Shown here: positions 11,508 to 22,699 of the stretch, piece after piece
How positions within the stretch are numbered: position 1 is the first letter of the stretch
How the letters are laid out: each line of letters begins with the position of its first letter
DNA from: Beverwykella pulmonaria
Lineage: Eukaryota; Ascomycota; Dothideomycetes; Pleosporales; Melanommataceae
Length of the DNA stretch: 64,000 nt
Direction of reading: 5' to 3'
NCBI GenBank assembly: GCA_001599595.1
Contig: BCHH01000003.1
Span: forward strand, 565,403-629,402
Position numbers and translations under genes: made by a program
The notes under the pieces: generated by a model
Seen by the model: the letters and a program-made list of their open reading frames with translations, nothing else
What the model was told of the DNA's origin: nothing
The model's database searches: none

Positions 11508-12328
11508 ACATCGATGGAAGGGAAATCTTAGAAGAAAGACGATGCAAGGAATCAAGGAATGATAGTACTGGAAAACGGAAATGCAATACGGAGAATCAGG
11601 AGATAGGTTATCTTGAGCTCGAGGCAGTTGCATAGACACGTGCAAAAGGGGCGTCTGACTTGAGATGCGTACGCCCACATGGCATCGGTGAGAGAAAAGA
11701 GTAGTCGGAGACACACAGCATAAAAACCACTTCTCTATCGCATTTGAGGATCTCTTACGCACGAGATATTTCTTTCGGTAGCTGTTCCATCTGGCGTTCC
11801 CGTCATGATAGATGGGACTAGGGAGGTGAAGACATGGTATCAGCCAGAAAAAGAAGAGCATAGGTTACGCAGTAGAGACATAAATCATAGATATGAACAT
11901 GACTTGAGGATGCATCTCGATCTTCGCTGCAGCCGGGCTGTGACGTGAGGTTGTGCAACGTTAAAAGCGGCCCGCGGTCAGCCGGATTCGTCTGGGCCCT
12001 CTCACCGCCTGCTGTTTCGATCGCTTGGCGGCAGCTCTTCCATCACTACCTCTGTCATTGGCACATCGCTCGCCCAACGTGGCAGACGCTGTACAACCCC
12101 CCTTCCCAGCTCCCGCTCAATTGAGCTCCAAACCGAAGTGCTGATGCGCCTGGCAAGAGAAAGAGGACCTCTGCTCTGGCCGGCCGACACACGACGGCCC
12201 GTTGCACCTCCGCGCAGCGCCGCTCGCTGCCCTCCTGGGCCGAAAACCCAAGACGCACAACACCAGTTCCATCTGCTGTATCCGACTCCGCCTGTAGCGT
12301 ACGCGACGCCACCCGGCGAAAAGTAAGC
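11508..12328. other. Intergenic region
   Basis: This 821-bp stretch lies upstream of the TCO89-like gene. The last 250 bases are GC-rich and open in several frames but show no conserved protein; they are probably 5' UTR. Confidence 0.4.
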
Positions 12329-14104
12329 ATGGCCTCCTCCTCAGCGGACGCTCATTCGCAGCCGAAACGGGCTCCCGCCATGGCCAGACAGTCCTCCACC
12401 TCCTCGCAGGTGTCGCAGTCGCCGTCCGAAGGTGGACTTCACAAACCCGCTTCCCACAAGACACCGCGCCAGCACGTCGTTGGCACCGCCCGCGTCCAGA
12501 GAAACGCGTCTGCTGGAAAGAACCTCAACAAGCTGAACAAGACCACCCAGGCCCATGGGGGCGATGGCAACTCCACGAAACACCACCGCCGCTCCCACTC
12601 TGGCAACTCCACCTCCGCGTCGAGCAGTCCCCGCCCAGGCTTCAAGCGCAATGCTTCGTCTGGCGGTATTGTAAGAGCCGCCACCCACGCCCATACGCAC
12701 TCGGCGATACGCAAGAATCTGTCGAGCGGCCACCTCGTCCGCCTGGGATCATCCAGCAAGCTCCTCAAGTCGTCCAAGAGCGAAGTGGCACCGGCAAAGA
12801 AGTCGCTGGCACAATCGGGAAGATCGCGTCAAAGCACCCCAGAGGACCAGCCCACAGTTCACTTCGACGTTGGCGACGTCGACGACGACGAAGAGGACGA
12901 GCACGACGACGGCTGGACCGAGGAGAGCGCGTCGCAATCACCTACCACCACCCGATCCAACACGCGCGCCAATACACGCTCCAACTCGGTTGTACTAGAC
13001 CCGCAACCAGACCCGCAAAGAACCATGGACGACGCGGCGGGGAATGCTGCAGAGTCCTCCACCAGTGAAGTGAACAGCTTCCAAAACCCCCCTCCAAGCG
13101 CCCTCGCCCAAGCCCTACCCGATCGCACACACAGTTCTCGACAGCCGAATGGCGGCAGCCCGCATTCCCACTCGCGACCGCCTGACGCAGACATCATCAC
13201 GTCGAGACTTCTCCAGCGCAACTCATCCCATAACCCCCCGCCGCAAATGTCGTCGATCGCAGCTACAGTGCTGTCGAACGCGCGCGATTCGCGAGACGTC
13301 AGCCGCAGCGCAGCATCTACATTGGTCGATACTCCAGGCCGGGATCTAGTGTCACGCTTCATCGACGGAGATGGTTCCGCCGGCACACCAAGGGACGACA
13401 GCAGCTTCTTACCCTCGCGCAACTCACCGCAGACGGCAGGCGGCGAGCTTGACAAGAGCAAGCGGAACAGATCAATGCCAAATGTGGCAGGCACGGCTTC
13501 CAGCACGCCTACCCGAGCGCAATCCCGCCGCTCTGGCACGAGCACGCCAACTGACCTGCCGCCTTCCAGAACACAGCAGAAACTGTTGCTCCAGCGTGCC
13601 TCTTCCAACATTGAACCACAGAAATTGGTCCCCGTTATTCTCCCTCGGAGTGGCGGGCCTACTTTCACGTCTGGCATCACGTACACGGGAAGCGGCGAGG
13701 GACGTCTAGACCCACGCCTCCAGCAGCAGTTTAACCAAGTTACGATAGAGTACAAAGTCGTGCGACGATATCGCAACCCTCTTGCCGATGCACTGGTGCG
13801 GATTGAGCAAACGCCTGGGACACGCCGAAAAGCTCGCGCGCCACGATCGGCGGGTACTAATGGATTCGTCAACGTCCATGGCAGCAGCAGCCTGAGCACA
13901 AGTTTCAACGAGGCGACTGTTGAAACGGACGGATCGGGTGCGCGACGGTCACGAGTCAGCTTTGACCACGGCCGGGGTAGTCGAGACGAGGTCGACATGG
14001 AGGGGCGACAGAGTTTCGAGAGCGAGCATGATCGAGTTCGCAATGAGGCAGAGGAGATATGTCGACGCCTGTGGGAAAGCACCGAGGTGGTCGAAGGCGA
14101 CTGA
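12329..14104 (+). CDS. TCO89-like TORC1 subunit
   Basis: A single exon of 591 residues; start at ATG 12329. It is largely disordered and Ser/Thr-rich, with the block order typical of the filamentous-fungal TCO89 family. In order: a TARVQRNASAGKNLNKLNK box (about 53-71), an RRSHSGNS box, KRNASSGGI, a RKNLSSGHLVRLGSSSKLLK box, then an SKSEV/AKKSL segment and an acidic VHFDVGDVDDDEEDEHDDGW stretch. A conserved C-terminal region follows (GGPTFTSGITYTGSGEGRLD, then QQFNQVTIEYKVVRRYRNPL). In yeast, Tco89 is a TORC1 component at the vacuole that couples nutrient state to growth. Family membership rests on these motifs; TORC1 association is inherited from the family. The antisense strand is also open over 1.2 kb, which is a shadow of biased codon use. 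Confidence 0.8.
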   Translation: MASSSADAHSQPKRAPAMARQSSTSSQVSQSPSEGGLHKPASHKTPRQHVVGTARVQRNASAGKNLNKLNKTTQAHGGDGNSTKHHRRSHSGNSTSASSSPRPGFKRNASSGGIVRAATHAHTHSAIRKNLSSGHLVRLGSSSKLLKSSKSEVAPAKKSLAQSGRSRQSTPEDQPTVHFDVGDVDDDEEDEHDDGWTEESASQSPTTTRSNTRANTRSNSVVLDPQPDPQRTMDDAAGNAAESSTSEVNSFQNPPPSALAQALPDRTHSSRQPNGGSPHSHSRPPDADIITSRLLQRNSSHNPPPQMSSIAATVLSNARDSRDVSRSAASTLVDTPGRDLVSRFIDGDGSAGTPRDDSSFLPSRNSPQTAGGELDKSKRNRSMPNVAGTASSTPTRAQSRRSGTSTPTDLPPSRTQQKLLLQRASSNIEPQKLVPVILPRSGGPTFTSGITYTGSGEGRLDPRLQQQFNQVTIEYKVVRRYRNPLADALVRIEQTPGTRRKARAPRSAGTNGFVNVHGSSSLSTSFNEATVETDGSGARRSRVSFDHGRGSRDEVDMEGRQSFESEHDRVRNEAEEICRRLWESTEVVEGD

Positions 14105-15664
14105 TGAGAGGCTTACACGTGTCGAGGAAAAGTCATGTGATGTGTTCGAAGTGAGTGTTTTGCCAGCACACACGGCGCGGGATGCGATGATCACTGCTCC
14201 TGTGTGCTCACCACGCGTGCATCCAGTAGTCGTGGCCATCCTAGCTGCATTCTTTAGCGGTTCGTGGTTTTGATTTTAGGCCCAGTTGGCAGGGGCGTTT
14301 ATTGCAAGCATTCTGCGAGTCAACGCAAATGGTCTCTCTCTCATGCGGCTACACAGCAATTGCACGATACTCGACCGACGCTTATTGTCTGGGTAGCTAA
14401 AGTCGTCATTTGCAGGGCCTGCGTCACTGCGCATTCACTGGACGACGGACTGATGGTCGCAATGAAGGGGGCAGGGGCGGGTATGGCCAATGACAGCGGG
14501 TCACTAGGCCGGAGTAATGGTAATTTCTTTGTTTTAAATGCCAAATACCAAAAGATGATCTCCCGCGTTTCCATTTGTCACTGCTGAGATGCTGTCCTGC
14601 GGTTCCCTTGCGGCGCGGGCAAAGAGGCGTAACGAGAATAGAGTGCACCAGGTCAGCCAACACGGGTGAGCAACCCCAAGTTTAGAGCTACCAAAGAGAG
14701 GCTGAGCTTGGCCGGTGTATTGCCAGCAGGCGCAAACACGCTGTCGAGGCTAGCAGAGACGCAGGCTGAGTCGATTGGCCGGTGCGCGCTGTGGTGCCTC
14801 GCCGCGAGACAGCACAGGTTTGGAAGCGTGCCACGCATGCCTGAGGATCACTGTCGCACACGCGCCGGGGGGCCATGAATTGAACACAGTGGTGGGGCGT
14901 TTCAGCATCCGAGCGCAGGCGGGCAGCAGGTGCGTGGGCGAGCGATGCGGTAAACACAGAGGCAGCGTTCACGATGCGGATGATGGGTGGCAGAGCGAGA
15001 TGAGGGCGCGGACCCTGAATGTCACGATAGCAACCGCGGTGTTGACGGCGGGCTGCAGGTGGCCGTCAGCGGAAATTCCACGGCCGGCGATCACGGCGGG
15101 CAATCTCGTTCAGCTCCCAGGCACACCCGCAAAATAACAGCCGCTGGGCTGGGCATGCTCGTGTGGGCAAGGCGCGCTGGGGTTAGCGCCGTGGTCGCTG
15201 GGGCCAAGGCGAATCGCAACTGAGCCGAAATTGCGCATGGGAGATTGCGCCGCATTAAAGGGCACGAGTGCCCCGACCCGCCCGCCGTTGTTTCTTCCCA
15301 AACGCCTCGTCCACCTCGCACACCGTCCAACCCAGTCACTCTTTTATACCCGCTCACTCCAGCTCAGGCAGTGCCTCGCGCATCACGCTCCTTGCACCCA
15401 GCTTTCCCTTCCGAGCCAGTCCTCAACAAACCAGACCACCAACAAACACCACCGCCGCTCTCTCAGACCATCGCACGAGACAACACTCGCTCCGCACCAT
15501 TGAGACACTCGCACACGACCGTCGCAAGCTCAGACACATTCCAATCCAGCTTCAGGATATTTGAATTCGTCGCTCCCGTCGATACAGCATCCCCACGTCT
15601 CACCAGCTTTCACCACCACAACAACCACTCTCACAAACCAATTACCACCCATTCAATCGCTACC
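14105..15664. other. Intergenic region and 5' UTR of the GPI-protein gene
   Basis: About 1.5 kb without recognisable genes. The final 400 bases are rich in CA/CT (for example CACCACCACAACAACCACTC), typical of the leader of a highly expressed fungal gene. The open frame there, continuous with the downstream protein, is probably untranslated. Confidence 0.5.
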
Positions 15665-16006
15665 ATGCGCTCCTTCCAGCAGGTCATCGTTCTCCTGTTC
15701 GCATTCCTCGCCTTCGCGCTCGCGCAAGAAGCCTCCTACGATGCGACCGTTTACATCACGTCAACCGTCTACCGCGTCAACACCGTCACCCTCTCCGGCA
15801 AGCCCACTGGCAGCGTCGCAAACTTCACCTCCACCGTCCCCGCCTCGGTCGCCAGCCTTGCGCCTACCTACTCGGCCAATGGCACCGTCCCGACTGGCGT
15901 GAACCCTTCGGCCAGCGCCCCCGTCTTCACCGGCGCGGCATCGCACCTGAACGCCAACGCCTTCATCGCCGCTGTCGCAGCCGGTGTTGGCTATCTCGCA
16001 CTATGA
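15665..16006 (+). CDS. Small secreted GPI-anchored Ser/Thr-rich protein
   Basis: A single exon of 113 residues; start at ATG 15665 (TCGCTACCATGCG). The N-terminus is a clear signal peptide (MRSFQQVIVLLFAFLAFALA, cleavage near A20). The mature part is about 70 residues of Thr/Ser/Val/Ala with two N-glycosylation sequons (NFT, NGT) and one TVYRVNTVTLSG segment. It ends in a small-residue region and a hydrophobic tail (AFIAAVAAGVGYLAL) with no charged residue after it, which fits a GPI-anchor signal. Small fungal proteins of this design sit in the cell wall. The open frame continues upstream to 15245, but that extension would place 140 residues ahead of the signal peptide, so I reject it. The precise wall function is unknown. 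Confidence 0.8.
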   Translation: MRSFQQVIVLLFAFLAFALAQEASYDATVYITSTVYRVNTVTLSGKPTGSVANFTSTVPASVASLAPTYSANGTVPTGVNPSASAPVFTGAASHLNANAFIAAVAAGVGYLAL

Positions 16007-19000
16007 CCGTTCGGAGCTCTCCGCGGGTCTCTTTGCAGCCCTCCGCTTCTCGCATCATCGACTGGTGCTTGTCTTTGATTCAGCGTTGCATTCCCTCCAG
16101 AAGCGCGAGCCTAGCATCGAGCTCGGCCTTGGAGCCCTCTCTTTTCAGTCATTATGTGCCATGAGGACGTCTTTCACGCGTGTGCGGTGCGCTGGTATAC
16201 CAGCCTTGCACCCCTTTATCTTTTACTTCGACTCTTCCTACTTTTAGTATCCGGATACCTCTATTGTAATCCTTCTTGTTTATGAACGATTATCGACGAC
16301 GTGCATCCGGACCTATATCCACTTTCCTTCGAGTCACAAAAATTACCCCCATCCTCCTTGTCTTTTTTTTTTTGGAAAGGGTTTGAATACCTTGTTTTAA
16401 TTTCTACTACCCCTTTTGTTTGTCGGGACCTTGGTCAGTTTGAAGACTGCGACTCACCGAACGATTGCACGCGCGAGAGGACGCTGCTTTGCACATGCAC
16501 ACACACCACTGCACATTACACATTCTTTGTTTATCACGTGGCGCCTGCAAGCTTTGAATCAGTTTACCTTACCCTCTTCCCTTCCGTCGTCGCCGTCGTC
16601 GCAACACCGTCCTAGTTGGCGCGCATGCTTGACCGACACTACAAGACACAACAACTTCTCTGGTGGAGCTGGAGTTTGGAGATACCCCCTTTTTGTCCCT
16701 CATTTTGCTACCTTCGTGTTACGGAAAACAGATGGATGGTTTTGGAGTTGAGATGTGTTGGAGGGATTCTGTGGTTTGGATGGGTGAGGTGGAGAGATGT
16801 TGGAGAACCATGTTCATTCCAGGGTACGCTGGTATCTATTGGATGATTTGGCTGCTCTCGGGGACACAGGGGTTACATGTGTATATCGTACCTGCCGCTG
16901 TGATAGTTGAACAAATGCCCCATTTTCAAATTCTTGTTTGCTCCGTGTCACGGAATTGTGTGATTCAGTGTGATTGTGTTCTTTGCCGCGACGGATGCGG
17001 CGAAGGGAAATTACCAATAATGGTTGCCTTTATCCTATCGTCAACCTCATTTCCTCACGTCCGCATCACAACTGCTAAGATCGTCGTCCAATTCATATCA
17101 CGCCGCTACTATTCATCTCTGCGTGATGGAATTATTGCAACGATCGGGGTTTCCAAAGTCGGCAGAGTTTGCGCCAAGACTGGAAACACCCAGCACTAAA
17201 AGTCTCTTCATCGGTAGATCTTCCCAACGCTCTCATCGGCATCCACATCGGCCATTGTCTCAACCATTGTTTCTCCGCCCGTTTCGGTTTCCCCACTCCG
17301 CCGTCTCTGCCCACGATTCAATCCCACTTCTTTTTGTCCCGAAACGCATTGGCTCGAGTCGTGGGTGGAACAGTGTGTGCACGTGCGGGCTTGGGCCTGG
17401 GCCTGGTAGTTTCTATGTGGCGTACGAGGTTTGTTGCGGGTGAGCCTCGGGGAAAAGGGCGGCCAAGATGAGGCTCTCCAGGGTCTCTCCGCGCTAGATT
17501 CGGGTAGGTCCGAGATGAGGAGTGAATCATGGGAGCAGTGACGAAGAACTCGCAGTGAACTCCTTTTCGCTTGCTACAATGTGGACGGTATTGCGTCGGT
17601 GCAAGAGTCTGGTGTCACGAACTACGGACCTGGGATTTAACTTGTAACCGTACCCGTATCTTCCTCTTTATTAAAAGAGCAATTCCGAAATCACGACATT
17701 TGACGAGACTCGGCCTTTTCGCATCCCGCATCCATGGCATTGGCCGGCCCCTTTTCCGCTCGCGCAGCCACTTTCTAGAAATTGCGCCGCAAGCGGAAAA
17801 GGGAGGTTGATTTCCGAGGCCAGTGGTTCGCCGGGCGAGCTTTGGACTGAAATTGAGCATTGATCATTAACTACCTGTACGCTGATGGGTGATCCTTTGC
17901 GGATGATGCCCGAGACTTTGGGTTAGCTGGGGAGCTGGGGGCAGAGTCGGACTTCAGTTAAGGTTAGAGTTTAGGTTGCACGTGGGAACGAAACGTGAGA
18001 AAAGGGATGATGGGGACGAGGGGTGTGCTCCTTGCAACGGGTGCATGGGTGTGCGGACTCTGCGCATGTGCTGAGGACGGAGTTGGAGCACGACGTAAGC
18101 GGATGAGCTTCCGTGCTCTTGTGTGCAGACTAGGGGTCCAGTCCTGCCATAAATACCACTTCAAATCTATTCAAAACTCCATCGTGTAAGTTGGGCCGCC
18201 TTGCCTTACGTTGGACGTTGGAAGTTGAGCAAGAGGCTGAGTGTAAGCGTCTGTCGCACCAATATATTGACGAGGAGGACGCCAGCAACGTGCCGACGTA
18301 TCTCTTATTCTTTTCTCCTCGTAAGAGGCTTGGGGCACGTTACATGTAGGATAGAATATGGCCAAGCCTTTGCATGCACAGCGCTGAGGGCTCATATTCA
18401 TGTTTGTGTGGTGTGTACGATGGCAAGGTGTACGGAGGGCGCTAGAGAACGGAATGGTGTGATTGTGTGAGGAACGCTTTTATTCGTGTGTCGGGTCTCA
18501 TTTGTTTGAGATCAAGAAATGGTTCTAAGCGTCCTGTTTTTAGAGAGAGATGTGGGTCTTGGGATAGAATTAAGGCTGAGCTTCTCAGGATCCACTCTCT
18601 AAGCTAATCGTAGAAAAGGTTAGCGCCATCTCTAGATCTCCACCCCGCTTTGGGTGTCAGCAAGATGTTGCTCACCCCAGACTACCTGGACTGCAATCCT
18701 TTTAATAGACATTCAATTCCATTACAATGCGCAGTCCAGATGTATACCTGAGCTACAAAGAGCATAGAGATCTATCAGCCATTCTATGCAATGAAGACTT
18801 TCCGAGAATCGCCTCGTTTCTCCGCTGTTGACTACGTCAGAGACGATGGACCACTAGGTTTCATTCTCGGCCTTTTTCTGTTCTTATTTTCAGGCCATCC
18901 TTTTCCCTTTCTTAAGACTACAGGTTAAAAAAACTTACCATCTGGGCTTCCTCTGAACAGCCTTACAGGGGAAGAATTAGGAAGCCTCGAGAACACATAT

Positions 19001-19434
19001 CGGAAATGCACTTCTGGAGACTAAATTATCGAGGAGAGGAATATGACGAGTTAGGATCAACTGGGGGAACCCAGGATGTTCAATTTCTTGTAGTTGGAAA
19101 CAAGTAGCGGGAGTGTGGAACAAATGAAAGGCACTAGGGTAAGTCGCCGTTGAACTCTCTTCTCTAGTACCACGTGTGTCTAAAGAACTGTATTTTTCTT
19201 TCTTTCTGATAAGTGGATGCACGTCTTCTCTTGAGGGAGGTGCTGCACTGAACCTCATTGGGCTAGGCAACATCAATTGCATCAACCCCACCATTCTCTG
19301 TTCAGCCTTGCATATCTCACCGGAATTGCCGGGCTCTCTCTCCACCGCCCTTCTCGGCCCTTCCTGGCTACCTACGATGTTTCTCTCCCTCAATCACCAC
19401 CTATGTCTATGTCTGAACCAACTTGCGTATCACA
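16007..19434. other. Gene-free region
   Basis: About 3.4 kb. The first few hundred bases are T-rich 3' flank, including a run of ten or more T near 16366. No conserved domain is seen on either strand, and no tRNA-like B-box could be found. Confidence 0.5.
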
Positions 19435-21879
19435 ATGGCGGGATTTGGGTTCTCGATAGGTGACATCGTGCTCGTTAGCAACCTTGCCTTGAGCATCTAT
19501 AGCTCGAGCAAGCAAGCTGGCAAAGAGTTCCGGTCAATTGCCGACGATGGTATGCCAATTCCCTCTCCAGGTTGGGCATCCTTAACCCTTGACAGTCGCA
19601 TCCCTCCAGACGTCCCTTCGCGGACTACGCGAAGAAGTCCAGAAACCGAATTCCCTCGTCCAGCGATCCAGCACGCTACAGCGAGGAGAACTAACAGCCC
19701 TCATGGTTGCCTGCAGACATGATCTTCAGGATATCGAAGAGAAACTCTCAAAGTTCAAGTCGTTGCGGAAACCGAACTCGAGGAAACGTGATAAATTGAG
19801 GTTCACACCGAATACGCAGGCGGAGATACGGTCGAAGATCGCGACGCATTCGGATCGACTCAATCGGTTCCTCAATGGATTACACACGGGTGCTTTGGGG
19901 AGGGTGGAAGGGAATACCGAGCGGCAGATGCAGTTCGTTAGTGATATTGTGGCGAAGCTAGATAATATACATCAAGACGTTCTACACGGCAGAAGGAACC
20001 CTTCGATCATGACTGACATGGAAAATTGGGTTACCCTGGAGCATGAATTGGTGGATGATAATATCACGGAGGTAGATATTGAGATGAATAGAGATGTCAT
20101 TGAGGAGTGGCTGGAGTATAACAGGGGAAGGGACAATTTGAAGGATACACTGAGAGACATCATGGACGATGAAGAAAGTCGAGCGTCCACTCCACGAATC
20201 GCCACACAAGACAACAGCAGGAACGACATTGACAGTCGTCCTGGGCGCAGTGAGGGAAATGCAAGCAGCAACACGCGAATATGGACCCCCCGCCTTCGAT
20301 TTCAACTTGCAGAAGATCGTTTCAAGGGTAAAATGCCTGAAGGCCGCACACAAACCATCCATGCATCTCTTCAGCCAACAGTAGAAGATTACAATTCGGA
20401 AGACGGTGATGAGAGCAACGCAGCAAACACAACCCCGGATGTTGAGAACGATGCCAATGAGCCTTCAGTGGATGGAAACATTCAAGGAGGCCACACACAA
20501 CCCCTCCAGGCGCCTCTTCAACCAACAGCAGAAGATTACAATTCGGGAGACATCGATGGAAGCAGCGTGGCCGACACAAACCCAGATATTGATAACGACG
20601 CCAGTGAGCCTTCGGTGGATGGAAACATTCAAGGAGGCCACACACAGACTCCCAATATGCCGACCAACGCAATAGTAGATGATGATAACTTGGACGTCAG
20701 TAGCGTAGACTTGGAAGACGACCGAGACAACTATGTCATATGCCATAGCGAATCAAGCAGCTATGGAACGCGACTTCCTCCGGATTTAAGATTTCCTCAT
20801 CTAGTAGACAACCACGACTCCGACAATATCACTCAACACAGCATATGGACTTCCCCGAGAACAACGCCGCCTCCGTACCCCGACTCCTCCTCCTCAGACG
20901 AAGAAGACAGGTCCTCTTTGCCATTTCTTTACGCTCCAACTCCCCGAAGACTGCGGAGCCCTTTACTATCGTCAGAAGACTCGGATCCAGAATGGTCGTC
21001 TGAAGCGGAAGATTCGTGGGATTCTGAGGGGGAACAAGACGAACCTTCTACCCAACCTGACGTATCTTTGACCCAACGTGAATGGCAACGCAGACCCAAA
21101 TATGGCTACCTCGTCAGGATGCAGGAGAAGTTGCGAGCCGCCGATCGTCCAGCAAATGCCGATCCTGTCTACTTCCCTCCTGTCACTGACCCCCCCTCAA
21201 CTAGAGTATCTGCTCCACCAACACACATAAACTTAATTGTCACGCCTCGTGACATACTAGAAGAGCGAAGAATAAAGACGGAGTTCAAAGGGCAGATCCT
21301 TGCTGTACCACTCCATAAAACATTACGAGAGGGCGAAATGGTGGCGCATCCGAAATTAAACATTCATTTCACCTTCAAGGAAGTACGCTACATCCCCCAA
21401 CCTAGAGTATTTAGAGATTCTTTTACTAATGCAACCTCTAGAACAATTTTCCGTACGTTAGATGCAACAACGACCTCCTCTACGAGTTCGAGCTCGAACT
21501 GCGCGACGTACTTTGCGGCTTCACAAAACACATCCCTTTGGTAGACGGCAGCGAGATGCTGATTTCTGTCCCTGGTCCGCTTGCGGGCCAGTGGGAGACT
21601 TGTTTAAAGGGCCAGGGGATGCCAACAAGCAACTCTAAGACTTCGAACGAGAGGGGTGACCTCTTTGTGCGAGCTGTCTTCGTCAAATGGCCTACGTATT
21701 TGACTAGAGAACAGATGCAGGGAGTGGGATCCCTCTTCAGCAATTCTAGGCCTGAGGATACGTGGTACCCATTTGCGGAGCCGGAGAAGAGGATTTGGTA
21801 TGGTGATACGATGTATACGCTACTACCGGAGAAGAAGGAAGACGAGGCTGAGAAAGAAGTGAAAGCGGAGCAGAGCTGA
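19435..21879 (+). CDS. STAND/HeLo-like N-terminal domain fused to DnaJ-type C-terminal domain
   Basis: Three exons, 19435..19549, 19596..21382 and 21442..21879; 779 residues. Introns are 46 nt (GTATGC...ACAG) and 59 nt (GTACGC...CTAG). Residues 1 to about 200 match the fungal N-terminal domain seen on STAND/NLR proteins: MAGFGFSIGDIVLVSNLA, then AGKEFRSIADDVASLQTSL, then a coiled region. Residues about 200-550 are acidic and disordered and include 49-residue repeats. Residues about 560-750 match the C-terminal substrate-binding fold of type II DnaJ/Hsp40: REGEMVAHPKLNIHFTFKE, NDLLYEFELELRDVLCGFTK, then IPLVDGSEM, KGQGMP and ERGDLFVRAVFVKWP. No J domain (HPD) and no NTPase are present, so it cannot act as a normal Hsp70 co-chaperone. 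The second intron is required to keep the DnaJ frame. The role is unknown; a client- or amyloid-binding signalling adaptor is a guess. Confidence 0.8.
20342..20690 (+). repeat. Coding tandem repeat, 147 bp (49 residues)
   Basis: Two full copies start at 20342 and 20489 and a diverging third at 20636, all in frame. Each unit carries TQ..., LQPT.EDYNS, an acidic stretch and EPSVDGNIQGG. The unit ends are nearly identical at DNA level. Confidence 0.85.
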
Positions 21880-22300
21880 GTTCCACACAGTCTTATGAGG
21901 ACTCATCTTCTTGGATCCAAACTGGCTCTAGGAAGTCGAGCTTTCTGTGGGATTTTGAAAGGTTCACAGATCCCAAGCTTACACGGACACTCATCAACTC
22001 AGTCTTGCCATGGTGAGAATCTCTTCTCACATGAGCGAAGGAAGCCAAAAACTGATTCGATTCCTACGCTCGTCCTCGCTCCTTTCCTTAGGTTTGGAGA
22101 GCAGTACATTTTGAGATGATCTCCGCTCTCGGATCAGATCTCAACAACAAAAATCTCAATTTCATTGTCCCCAGATCCGATGCCAAGTGCAATGGCCGAT
22201 ATACTGGGGAATATGATACAGCAGAGTAAGTCATATATTGACACATGGAATTCTCACTCACTTTCCTCTCGCCTAGCTTCGCCGCAAAGTATAGCCGAGC
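21880..22300. other. Spacer with possible broken 5' part of the BTB gene
   Basis: An open stretch from about 22165 includes a canonical donor-like GTAAGT at 22225. It does not join in phase with the BTB frame beginning at 22301. Confidence 0.4.
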
Positions 22301-22684
22301 ATGATTCTCATCTACGCAGACACCAAATCGTGGACTTTACTGAAAAGCCTTGTAGCTGAACACACTATTATATTTAAACGTCTCAACGAAATCTCGCTAC
22401 ACAACTTGACCTGCCGTCACCCCGAGGACAAATGTTGTTTCCAGTTTTTCATCGAGTTCATGTTCACGGGGCGTTGGCGAGACAGAGGAACGAGCGTGGA
22501 CTGGGCCTGCACGTATCTTGAGTACGGAAAACTCTTGTTCGAAAGTTCAGGCCATGATCCCGTTTGTAGAGTCAAAGCCGTGATATCAGCTTGCACGATG
22601 GTCCAATTGCTGGACGCCAAAGACTTCTTCAATTATGCTATGGCGCAGTCTTTCACATCTTCGCTACAGAACGGACTACTTTGA
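22301..22684 (+). CDS. BTB/POZ-domain fragment, possibly truncated gene
   Basis: A frame of 127 residues from ATG 22301. The start of the BTB fold is visible (ILIYADTKSWTLLKSLVAEH, corresponding to the beta1-beta2-alpha1 pattern V.V....F.VHK..L...S), followed by FQFFIEFMFTGRW, the typical FxxFLxFLYTG element. A later helix pair (VKAVISACTMVQLLDAKDFF then NYAMAQSF) corresponds to KAWVLGDKL...FxNAAM in relatives. A TAG lies two codons before the ATG (22292-22294) and the upstream open stretch is in another frame. The gene is therefore either a minimal BTB-only protein or a copy broken by a frameshift. BTB proteins of this fungal type are greatly expanded and mostly uncharacterised; in general they mediate dimerisation or Cullin-3 recruitment. 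Confidence 0.5.
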   Translation: MILIYADTKSWTLLKSLVAEHTIIFKRLNEISLHNLTCRHPEDKCCFQFFIEFMFTGRWRDRGTSVDWACTYLEYGKLLFESSGHDPVCRVKAVISACTMVQLLDAKDFFNYAMAQSFTSSLQNGLL

Positions 22685-22699
22685 CTCCGGCTATCACTA

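Noticed and set aside
12859..14082. 407-codon open frame antisense to the TCO89-like gene
   Set aside because: It is the mirror of a Ser-rich gene with biased codons; the product is Arg/Ser/Leu noise with no domain.
15245..15664. N-terminal extension of the GPI-anchored protein
   Set aside because: It would put 140 residues before a clear signal peptide; the composition fits a UTR.
21383..21544. Continuation of the long frame of the fusion gene past 21383 to a stop at 21544
   Set aside because: It gives a Thr/Ser-rich nonsense tail, whereas splicing 21383-21441 restores the DnaJ CTD pattern.
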